Source of the DNA: Gambelia wislizenii
Lineage: Eukaryota > Chordata > Lepidosauria > Squamata > Crotaphytidae
Assembly: GCA_030847615.1 (NCBI GenBank)
Contig: JAUMIR010000001.1
Location: 440,440,687 to 440,504,686, forward strand
Direction of reading: 5' to 3'
DNA: 64,000 nt
The position numbers were made by a program, and so were the translations under genes. Shown piece by piece: positions 55,446-64,000 of this stretch; positions within the stretch are counted from its first letter, which is position 1; every line of letters begins with the position of its first letter. Under the pieces are notes generated by a model. It was not told where the DNA came from. It saw only the letters and a list, made by a program, of their open reading frames with translations, and ran no database searches.

Positions 55446-55446
55446 A

Positions 55447-55849
55447 CAGTGGGCTCTCAGTATCCTCTGGGGTTTGGTTCCAGGACTGCTCATGGATACC
55501 AAAATATGTAGAAGCTCAAGCCTCATTGTATAAAATGGCATAGTAAAATGGTATCCCTTATATAGAATGGCAAAACCAAGGTTTGCTTTTTGGATTTTTT
55601 TTCTGGAATATTTTCAAGCTGTGGATGGTTTATTTATTTATTATTTATTTTATTTATATGCCACCTTTCTCCCAAAATGGGACCCAAGGTGGGTCACAAC
55701 ACATAAAAAACAAAATATGAAAGTTAAAAGTTAAAAACAATTAATATCATTACAATTTAAAATTATATATAAAACATATAAAAGTTAAAAGAATAAAAAC
55801 AATGGTTGAATCCATGGATACAGAATCTGTGGCTACAAAGGGCCAACTG
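55447..55849. mobile_element. Tigger-like MITE, split by a SINE-like insert
   Basis: It starts CAGTGGGCTCTCAGTATCCT and ends GGGCCAACTG, with TA at 55445-55446 and 55850-55851. It is interrupted at 55631-55801; the rest aligns with 20293-20507. Confidence 0.75.
55631..55801 (-). mobile_element. SINE-like insert with 6-bp duplication
   Basis: ATGGTT occurs at 55625-55630 and 55802-55807. In reverse the insert ends in an (ATAAATAA)-type tail and contains 'accttgggtcccattttggg', as at 51345 and 213. The remainder is A/T-rich. This is a retroposed copy; its head is not recognisable as tRNA. Confidence 0.55.
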
Positions 55850-56034
55850 TACCTGCTGTCTGAAGCACTCACCTCAGTCTGTTTAATGCTGGTTCTGGCC
55901 CTGCTTTGGGGTTTACCTTGTCTATCAGTAGGCAACAAGTACAGAAATCCAACCAGTATCAGGTGGTTGAATCTAGCATCATTCTTAGTGACACTACAGC
56001 TGTATATTGCATGTTGAAAGACCAGATGATGATC

Positions 56035-56605
56035 ATAGAATCATAGAATTGTAGAGTCGGAAGAGACCACAAGGGCCATCCAGTCCAATCCCCTGCCACT
56101 CAGGAAATCATGATCAAAGCATCCCCGACAGATGACCATGCAGCCTTTGTTTAAAGACCTCCAAGGAAGCAGACCCCACCACACTCCGAGGGAGTGTGTT
56201 CCACAGCCGAACAGCTCTGACTGTCAGAAACTTCCTCCTAATGTTGAGGTGGAATCTCTGTTCCTGGAGCTTGCATCGATTGCTCTGTGTTCTAGTCTCT
56301 AGAGCAGCAGAAAACAAGCTTGCTCCATCCTCAATGTGACACCCCTTCAAATACTTAAACAGGGCTATCATATTGCCCCTTAACTGTCTTTTTTTCAGGC
56401 TAAACATACCCAGCTCCCTAAGTCTTTCCTCATAAAGCATGGTTTCCAGACCTTTCACCATTTTAGTTGCCCTCCTCTGGACATGCTCCAATTTGTCAAT
56501 ATCCTCTTTGAATTGTGGTGCCCAGAACTGGACACAGTATTCTAGATGAGGCCTGACCAAGGCAGAATAGAGTGGCACTATTACTTCCCTGATTTGTTCA
56601 TTCAT
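56035..56605 (-). mobile_element. CR1 3' fragment
   Basis: In reverse it encodes the CR1 ORF2 C-terminus from '[19 protein letters not shown]' through '[20 protein letters not shown]' in one open frame (56114-56605), then the 3' end and octamer tail at 56035-56055. 5' truncated in the RT thumb region. With 163 codons it is the best-preserved CR1 C-terminus in the window. Confidence 0.9.
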
Positions 56606-56630
56606 GCAGATAGCTCCCCACTAACTAAAT

Positions 56631-56706
56631 TCTAGTTTTGGGCTGTGACATCGAAAACTAAAATCTAGTTTTGGGCGGTGACATCTAGCTTTGGGCTGTG
56701 ACATCT
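56631..56706. repeat. Short tandem repeat, 'ttttgggctgtgacatc'
   Basis: Three to four imperfect copies of a 21-30 bp unit are visible in a row. Confidence 0.75.
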
Positions 56707-57025
56707 GGTAGGTTTGGGTCTTATGGGCATTAGATTTGGGACACACTCCTTCAGGATTGGGGCAGCATCAATGGTGGCTGCCTTGGGATGCCACCTGCTG
56801 TGATTAAAAAGTTGGGGCGGTGGAGGTCCTCATCCTACTGTAAGTATGTCAGACCATTATAGTATTAGCCATGCTTGCTTCCTCCCCTCTTTTGTTTTGC
56901 AGGTCCTAGCTTGTTGCTCACTAGGATTGCCTCCCCTGCTGAAGATCTTTAGAGGGTTATAAATAGGTAGGGCTAAAAATAAAATGCCATTTTATTATAT
57001 CCCATTTCTTGTGTCTGGTCTTCCC
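56707..57025 (+). mobile_element. LTR-like block, 3' part, copy 3
   Basis: 'ttgcctcccctgctgaagat', 'gggttataaataggtaggg' and 'aaaatgccattttattatat' follow the same order as the reverse complement of 31440-31540, including the A/T-rich signal region. The 5' part cannot be aligned by eye. Confidence 0.4.
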
Positions 57026-57453
57026 TGAATCAGTCGGCAAAACTTCAGGGTGTTTTGGGTGACAGGATGCTCTTTTTATGAACTGTCCCATATTGCTGGC
57101 AAGTTTTTATGTGTGTTTCAGGGCTTTTCTGTGTATTTAATTTGTTTTTTAAAGTGTTTTTGGTGTTTTACACATACTCATGTCTTCTCATAAGAACCTC
57201 TGAGATCTCACACCCCAGCTAGCATAGAAGTAAGTGGACATTTCTCTTAAAGGAGCATGCATGGGCCAGTTAAAAGAATTAATATATTGTTAATGAAAGG
57301 TAATGCAAAGACAAGTGTTACTGTCATGGGACCTTTAATCCTGTTCTTAAAACACAAGTGGTGGTTGTCTGATAATTTTAGTTATGATGCCATGATGTTT
57401 CCGCCTTCCTTACTCATGTTATTACAGTGTTTTAAGATGCTAGCCTGATAATG
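57026..57453. repeat. Harbinger-like MITE, partial
   Basis: The right end GCCTGATAATGTCC and interior words such as 'tgtttttggtgttttacaca' (complement of the 'aagcac...aaacac' core) belong to the 3-bp-duplication family. No left terminus could be placed. It abuts 'tatgattctatgattctaag', a CR1-type octamer tail, at 57454. Confidence 0.45.
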
Positions 57454-57596
57454 TCCTATGATTCTATGATTCTAAGATAAATTGTGTTGCTGGTTAACTA
57501 TGGGTAATCCCACAACAAAAACCTTATCTGGTTTATCCCATAAAAGAGTTACACTCCCAGTATTGTTGAGGCATGCCTTCTAGTCATTTCTGACCC

Positions 57597-58138
57597 TATA
57601 CCCTCCAACATTTCGCAGATTATGAGTACCCAGCTTGTGGGGGCAATTAGCTAACATTGCTAACATTGGAAACTGCTTAATGCAGTGTAGATGTGTAAAT
57701 AGCTATTGCTTAAAACAATTTGTAAGCCGCTCTGATAGCCTTGTGGCTGAAGAGCGGGGTATAAATAAATAAATAAATAAATAAAGATTAAAACTGGCAC
57801 ACATGTGTCCAGGCAACATCAGAATGTGGTCAGGATAGCAAAAGTTATTAATGAGGAAGCACAAACTAGTTGGGAGGGGTTGCAGCAGTGTGCTTTAGCC
57901 TGAGCTTCCTGTGAAGAATAAGACTTTCCCCCCTCCTCTCCTCTCCTTCCTGCTGAGTTATTGAGAGCAAATTACTTTGGCACTTGGAACTCACTTTGTA
58001 GCAACTGAAGTAAGCTGGGGAAGAAGGGGGAAAGTGAATGGAGGAGAGAGAAATTGGGACAAAAGCTGATGAAAAAATAGAATAGCAGAGGGTTAAATGG
58101 GACTTTCCATGCCAAACTGGGACAGTTGGAGGATATGC
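57597..58138. repeat. Inverted-terminus repeat, 'ataccctccaac' family
   Basis: The left end 'tataccctccaacatttcgc' and the right end 'gggacagttggaggatatg' are inverted copies. It matches 30983-31362 in both termini and parts of the interior ('ctgggacagttgg'). A SINE (57640-57785) is inserted near its left end. Confidence 0.6.
57640..57785 (+). mobile_element. SINE-like repeat, copy 2
   Basis: It matches 40045-40195 in the opposite orientation, from 'ttagctaacattg' to 'gtataaataaataaataaat'. The (AAAT)n end is longer here. Confidence 0.65.
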
Positions 58139-60461
58139 ATTCAACAACAGGAGTTCTCAAATGTTCTGCCCCTAAGATCCACTTGAGAGGGCTAAAAATT
58201 ACTGAAGCCCACCATTAGAAAGACAGCATGGAGACAGAGCCAGGCACAAAATGGCAAAATAGGGGAGAACACATATCCAAATGCCACTTTGATTGAGCAG
58301 GCCTGAAAGCAAAATGGCAGCTCACATAGCAACTGCTACTCTTCACAAACCTTCAGGGTCCTTGGGTGACCTTAGGCCACTCACTATTTTTTGGCCAAAT
58401 CTACTTTACAAGATGTTGTATTAAAATGAAGAGTGGAAGCCTTATAAAGGAAGGCTTTTCTTCCTAAAGGAAGTTTTAGGATGTACATCCCTCTCCTACT
58501 CCTGCATCTGCCCTTAGAACATATCAAGAGCCATGTACTGCATCATACCAAAGGACAATCTACTCCAGTATCTGTTCCCTGAGAGATAAATTCATGCCAA
58601 ACCCAGAAACTGGGCTTGAATGCAATAGCAGCTTCCTGCATATGCTGTTCAGATAGTGGTGTTACCTGGCCTTACATCCCCTCCCTCTGATAATTGATAA
58701 TTCAGCTTATTAGACACTTCACATGGTTTCAGGTAGACCAGGCAATCCAAATATAGGTGCTAGTGGAGGTCACTAAGGCCCATGAAGGTGCCTTGGAAAT
58801 TTCCCAGAATCAAACACACACAGGATGTGATTAAGTGCAACCCCCTCCCCCTTAGGCAGTCATTAGGGATGGATATGTTAATCTTCCCTGGATGCACTGA
58901 GTCATACTCCAAAACAGTGACAGGAATCCCCATTATTCATGAAATGTCTTTCCTTCACACCTTTTCCTATCCACACCACAGAGTTGGCCATAAGTCCATT
59001 AACTTTAATGTCTCACCCATTAGTGGCAATCAGCATAGCCAGAGTTTCCATTGTTTAACCCTGGGAAAGTCATCCAAGCATTGTTTCTCACTCAAAACAC
59101 CCTTTAAGGGCCCGATACTGGGTATAAAGACTACCCCAAATCAAAGCCAAAGTGTGGTGGTGCTACAGTTGGACACCGTCACTCTGCCGAACTGCTGTCC
59201 CACCCTCAGTTTCAAGTCTGAGTCTTTCTTTGCTACCTGAACCTCTGCTCCCCAGACAGGTAATTATAGCTCATTTCCCCAACTCTATCTCTGCTATCCA
59301 AGTCTTTCCTCCTGATTCTTCATTAGCCTTGTGTGATCACTTGTGAACGTGAGTACATGTGTGAATGCATCTGTGATTATTTACCAGTAAAAAACATTTT
59401 TCCTTCATTTTGGGTTGGAGTCTCATCAGTGAGTACTGGTATATACAGGTACAAAGGTCCTGTGAGTAACCCAGCCTCTCACAGCCATACCTTTGACCTA
59501 ATTAAATTCCCCAACTTAATATCTTAATTTGAGTGTCACGAGTGGGTCTCTACAGACCCCACACAATTCAGGAAACAGCGGTACTGAGAAATAAATAATA
59601 GTTATTGTGATTAGTAGCCATTGATAACTATAGTGTCACCCTCCTTACCATTGCTGCCTTAATAACCATGTGCAATACTACTATCCTTGCCAGTACTGCC
59701 CACTCTCAATTCTGGTTTCATGCTTCAGCCAGGCATGAGACATGGCAGATAAATTAAAGTCATTGTGCAAGAGCTAAGGCAATAGAGTTGAGCAGCTCTC
59801 ATTCCCCGCCCCCCAGGAAGCCTTATATCTTTGGGGTGAAATTCTTCTTCTCCAGCAAGTACCCACTGTGACCACTAACAGCTTGGTGCGGGGAGAAGCA
59901 AAGGAGAAAAGTGTTGTGTGCATTGGTGTATGGGTAGGCTAGAAAATTAACTTGCAGAAGTCTACCATAGTTGAAAAGGATGTACAAAGTCTATCGTACA
60001 AGAGAGGAAAAGTGCCAACACAAGATTGAACTGCCTAGGATGCTAAAATTCTGAACCCATTGGAGTTCTTTGGATCAGTGGCTCAAACTGTTTTCCAGGG
60101 AGCTGGGAGCATTAAGCAAATCTTGTGGTTTACTCCTTACAACATGAAAGATGTAGAAAATGTTTTTCTCTTTTATAGGTTCTTGAAAGAGAATTAATTA
60201 ATGTTTGCAAATGCCTAAAGATCTTCTGATGAAAGGTACTGTGTAATTACAATATGCTGACAAATGTAGTTAGATGTATTCTGTAGATTTATTACTTTAG
60301 CTGCTAGCAAAATGCACACATTACTCTACAATTCATTTTTCTTACATGAGAAAGACCTCTAACAAAGCAGAGGTCATTGCATTTCAATTTTCCTAGTATA
60401 GTATACGTTAGGATATAGATATTCAGTTTTGCTTCTTCTTTCCTAACATTAATCAAACCAA
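58139..60461. other. Unassigned non-coding DNA
   Basis: No element or gene could be named. A 152-codon open frame at 58782-59240 has no domain I recognise and no supporting signals. Confidence 0.45.
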
Positions 60462-60915
60462 AGCACTCCCAACAGATGGCCATCCAGCCTCTGTTTAAAA
60501 ACCTCCAAAGGAGACTCTACCACACTCTGAGGCAGTGCATTCTACTGTCAAACAGCTCTTACCATCAGGAAGTGCTTCCTAATGTTTAGGAATCTCTTTT
60601 CCTATAGGTTGAATCCACTGCTCCACATCCTAGTCTCTGGCGCAGCAGAAAACAAGTTTGCTCTTTATTCAAGATGACATCCAATAATTAAACATGGCTA
60701 TCATGTAACCTTCTCTTCTCCAGGCGAAACACACCCAGCTCCCTAAGTTGCTCCTCATAGGTCTGGTTTCCAGATCTTTCTCTATTTTGGTCATCCTTCT
60801 CTGGACACGTTCCAGCTTGTCAATATCCTTCTTGAATTGTGGTGCCCAGAACTGGACACAGTATTCCAGATGAGGTCTGACCAAAACAGAATATTGTAGT
60901 GCTATAGTGCGTCAA
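60462..60915 (-). mobile_element. CR1 3' fragment, degenerate
   Basis: In reverse, '[20 protein letters not shown]' (60884 down) begins the CR1 C-terminus, followed by broken frames to 'ggctggatggccatctgttg' at 60475. The octamer tail is missing. More diverged than 56035-56605. Confidence 0.82.
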
Positions 60916-61164
60916 TAAAATAGCACTTTTTTAAAAAAATTGCACTTTTTTTAAAAAAATCAGATTGGAGAAAGCTCACCCTTCTAACCCTAGGACCAAC
61001 TCAGCAAGCCACAACCCAGTTTAAAAATACCTTTGGAAGAGCCGTGGTGCAGGCCCAAGAAAATTACTAGAAACAGTCATGGAATGTGGAATGAGTGGTT
61101 GGGAAGGAAACAACCCGTGAAAGCTGGCAAAAGCTACAGAGCTATATTGAAGAATCTCCACTTC

Positions 61165-62040
61165 TTTTTTGTAAAATAATTTTTAATTAACATATAACGT
61201 TTATATATGAATAATAAATTCCACTTCTACATATCCAATGTAAAATATTCCATTACTAAAGGTAAAAACAAACTGAACTAGCTTTCTTATTTCTATTGAT
61301 TCTAAAAAAAAAATCTGTGTTAGTACTTGATTCTATCTTGTTATTAAATGTTTATTTATGCAATATATGCTACCATTTTCTTGGGATAATATAATTTTTC
61401 TAATTCTACTTTTTAAATAAAAAGAAAATATAAATGCATTTTTCTTCACTGCTTATTTTCTACTTCTCATCCTGTAATCTCTGGCATTTTAATTCTCTAA
61501 GGTCACTTCATCATATATCGATCATCAGAAAATAATGGTAAGTCCAGCATTTTACATAATCCAATCATTTATATCTTATGCCTGGTTTTCTTCCAATTTT
61601 TAGTTCTAATATCAAAATCATATATTCATTTGACATCTTTCAGCTCATATCTTTAAGCCCAACTAATATCTTCATAGCATGGCATCCCCCCCCTTCTAGT
61701 AGATTCATCTGATGATTGGTATTTATTCTCAATTTGATTATTTCTTCTGATCATCAATTCTTATTCACTCCAAACTTCTTCTCAGTCCACCTCATTCAGT
61801 TCAATCAAATTCATCATCAACGTCACCTCTGGTTCTTCATGTATTTCTTCTCTTTTAATAATCTCTTCTCTCTCCTCATACTGCATTTTCACAACTTCTA
61901 TTCCTTCCACCATTGGTGTTTTTTCTGCTTTCCAATCCATACGTATTTCATTTATGTATTCATCACACATCTGCATAAATTCTCTTCTAAAAAGTTTCTG
62001 TTCATTCAAAATATCAGCTAATGCAGCCATCGTCTTGAGC
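61165..62040 (-). mobile_element. L1-like AT-rich block with ORF1-like start
   Basis: The left edge (T-run and 'ttttaattaacatataac') resembles the 3' end of the L1 at 22683. At the other side the reverse strand has an ATG-started 82-codon acidic/basic frame (61782-62030). No RT is present, so this would be an internally deleted or non-autonomous L1 derivative. AT-rich sequence (62041-62960) further right may be its 5' region. Assignment is tentative. Confidence 0.4.
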
Positions 62041-62304
62041 GGTTAATGTAGAGCTGTACATTATTAATTTGACAACTGTTATATCATGAAACCAAAAACA
62101 AGTAGCAGCTTCCACGTTGCAATCACTCTTCCTGTCTGGGAGGTGTTGTTGGTCTCTGCTTGTCTTTTTAACTGAATATAATGAAGTCTAATTACAAAAC
62201 CCAGAATTCAATTGCCATAGGTTAAAACAGTTCACTTCCTCACTTTCTCTTCTTCACTGCTCTCCACCACTCATGGTGACCTTGAGCTTATCTTTGATAT
62301 GTAG

Positions 62305-62465
62305 GACTTTTTCAGATGAGGGTTTATAACGCTAGCAACCTCGTCCCCGTTGTGAGGCTGCTGCGCTGCAGGGCGTCCCTTTCGGATGACGCTCTGCCCT
62401 GCTGATCCCCTGCTGGTACTGTTGCGTAACCGCGGGGATGCAGCAGCGTTATATTTGGCGGTTTT
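62305..62465. repeat. GC-rich palindromic insert
   Basis: Within AT-rich surroundings, 'tataacgctagcaacctcg' pairs approximately with the complement of 'gatgcagcagcgttata', and 'gcagggcgtc' with 'gacgctctgccctgc'. The left edge GGACTTTTTCAGAT resembles Harbinger-like termini in this window, but no matching right end is found. Confidence 0.5.
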
Positions 62466-62960
62466 CTAATCACGATCAACTAGTCAACAGGCATCTCTAG
62501 ACTTTCAATTCTGCCTCAGTTCTTATAACTTTTTTTCTTTTTAAAGTATATTTATTCTTTTAAATAAATTGTAGTCCTGATTATATTCCCAATTGTTTTC
62601 CAGCAATGTAACCCAAGATCTTTTTAACTCAGATTTTTTCACTCAACTTAGATGTTAAAAGTTTTCTTATCATCCAGTCAAGTTATGTAAAATTACTCAC
62701 CTTTTCCTTGTAGAAGTATTAAAAATGTCTTGGCAGTGAAAGTTGTTGGTGTTCATCAGCCAGGGGGCTTCCTTGTTATATATTATTGAACCTTGATGTT
62801 ATTTTAAAAAGTTGGTGTTCAGGGCTTGTTGCTGATACAGTGGCCAGATGCGGCTGGGCTTCTGTTTGCAGTCCCTTGTCTCCTTATGGCTCACCAAGAT
62901 TTATACACTAGTGAGTCTGCTGGAACAATTTCAGGACTCCAGTGAGTACCTCCAATTTCC

Positions 62961-63299
62961 CCATACCACGGGAATTTTTTTTGCCAGTCCCAATCCCTCC
63001 AGGCCAGCAATATGGAGGCCATCCCTTCAGTGCGGTTGGTAAAGGGACAACCTTCACTCTGCCATGCCAACATCAGAAGTCAAGAACCCCCACTTCTTTA
63101 ATGCTGTCTGGTTTTATTGTGGCTTGCATCTCTCCTGGGTTGATTAATCTTCCCTCAAATCAAAGGATCCATTCTGGACAAAGTGGCTCTGGGATTGCAA
63201 TCAGGGCCTATAAGTGGGGGGGGGGGTTCAGCCAATACACGGTTTGAGCCAGGAGGGTCTTGCTCCTAATAGCAGTAGTAATAGCAGTTCTCCAGAGTG
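62961..63299. other. Unassigned non-coding DNA
   Basis: No feature recognised; a G-run lies at 63218-63226. Confidence 0.4.
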
Positions 63300-64000
63300 G
63301 CAAGAGCTCTGCCAGACCAGGATGAAGAAGGGCAAATTTGCCATCCTCAGTACCTCCACTGTCTGAGGTAACTTCCTTATCTAGGCTGATGGTTGGTCCA
63401 GACCTACCTCCCAGCTTCTCTGGGAGAAACACCTGAGCCCCGAAGGGGGGGGGTCCCAATAATTGGGCTATCCCCAGAGCACCATCTGCTGGAAGGCAAA
63501 CCCCCAGGGTGAGACACCTCAAGTCGTATGACTTCTGGCGAGGGCTCAACCTTGAGCAGGCCTCAAGGATAGACTACTCCCCACCCCCAGGTCACATGAC
63601 CTCCAAGGGTAGCTTGATAGTGCCATCCTTTACCCAAAAGGGGTGCCATAGGTATACACCGAACTAATCCTCATCTCCCCCACAACCTGCCAGGTGACCA
63701 CTTATTTATGACACCACCCTAAGGCCAATTCTCCAAGTCCCTTGTAACAGTGTGGGGTAGGCAAAAAACCCAGTGAAAAGGGGAAAAAAATCCTACCTGG
63801 CTCATAAGCAACCAGTAAACTCAAGGCAGGATGCAAAAGAAAAGGAGGGAAAGGGGTGGCCTTTGCTTATATTGTATCATCTACACCCCCAAACCTCCTA
63901 CGTCAGAGTGTGATATGCCATGACCCAATTAAAGGCCTCTTGTCATGTGAGGCCATCAAAGCACCTTCTCCTATGCAACACTATGCTGTGCTGGGAGGTT
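63300..64000 (-). mobile_element. LTR-like block, copy 2, cut by window end
   Basis: Shared with 31395-32217, in the same order and orientation: 'acacctgagccc', 'gtgccataggt.tacacc', 'gtggggtaggc.aaaaaccc', 'cctacc.ggctc' and 'aagcaacca'. A TATA-like 'acaatataagcaaagg' lies near 63875 on the reverse strand. Its 5' end is beyond 64000. Confidence 0.45.

Noticed and set aside
58782..59240. 152-codon open frame as a host exon
   Set aside because: No domain, no splice-site or codon evidence, and an overlapping open frame in another phase.

Overview
This window reads as non-coding nuclear DNA of a squamate reptile, most likely a lizard. I found no host exon, tRNA, rRNA or CRISPR that I can support. 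The organism call rests on the mix of repeats: Sauria-type tRNA-derived SINEs, RTE-BovB, CR1, L2-like and L1 LINEs, a DIRS-type tyrosine-recombinase retrotransposon, and many DNA-transposon derivatives. The species, and whether the window is intergenic or intronic, cannot be read from the sequence.

Layout. 0-5 kb: a Sauria SINE (2589-2829) and a hAT-like element with an imperfect 8-bp target duplication and a GC-rich minisatellite (3112-4816). 6.6-15 kb: a cluster of short inverted-repeat elements with 3-bp target duplications (Harbinger-like by that criterion), a reverse-strand LINE RT tail (7725-8590) and the longest CR1 copy (8870-12328). 15.7-17.8 kb: a decayed reverse-strand BovB. 18.9-22.1 kb: a Tigger-like MITE split by a 2.86-kb TA-inserted element that holds a 90-bp minisatellite. 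22.7-24.6 kb: a reverse-strand L1 with an 18-bp target duplication. 25.7-30 kb: more Harbinger-like elements, a Tc1/mariner transposase relic and a CR1 split by a 1-kb element. 31.4-32.2 kb: an LTR-like block. 32.45-38.80 kb: a nearly full-length but dead DIRS element that keeps its inverted terminal repeats and internal complementary region. 41.4-46.4 kb: a BovB broken by at least three later insertions. 47-53.5 kb: a near-palindromic MITE, another BovB fragment and a nested MITE pair. 54.7-56.6 kb: an L2-like endonuclease remnant and a CR1 3' end. 57-64 kb: LTR-like and L1-like material plus further SINE and CR1 remnants.

How it works together: nothing here forms a working pathway. Every recognisable reading frame belongs to a transposable element and is broken by frameshifts, stops or truncation. 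BovB is the likely retrotransposition partner of the Sauria SINEs, which share its 3' tail in squamates. Longer open frames at 3.4-4.6 kb and 21.0-21.9 kb are translations of minisatellites, not genes.

The most interesting signals are (i) the family of 3-bp-duplication MITEs whose interiors repeatedly carry a consensus 5' splice-donor sequence on one strand, (ii) the well-preserved DIRS terminal architecture, (iii) GC-rich minisatellites carried inside three apparently different DNA-transposon types, and (iv) an LTR-like family with three diverged copies. I do not see a convincing new gene system.
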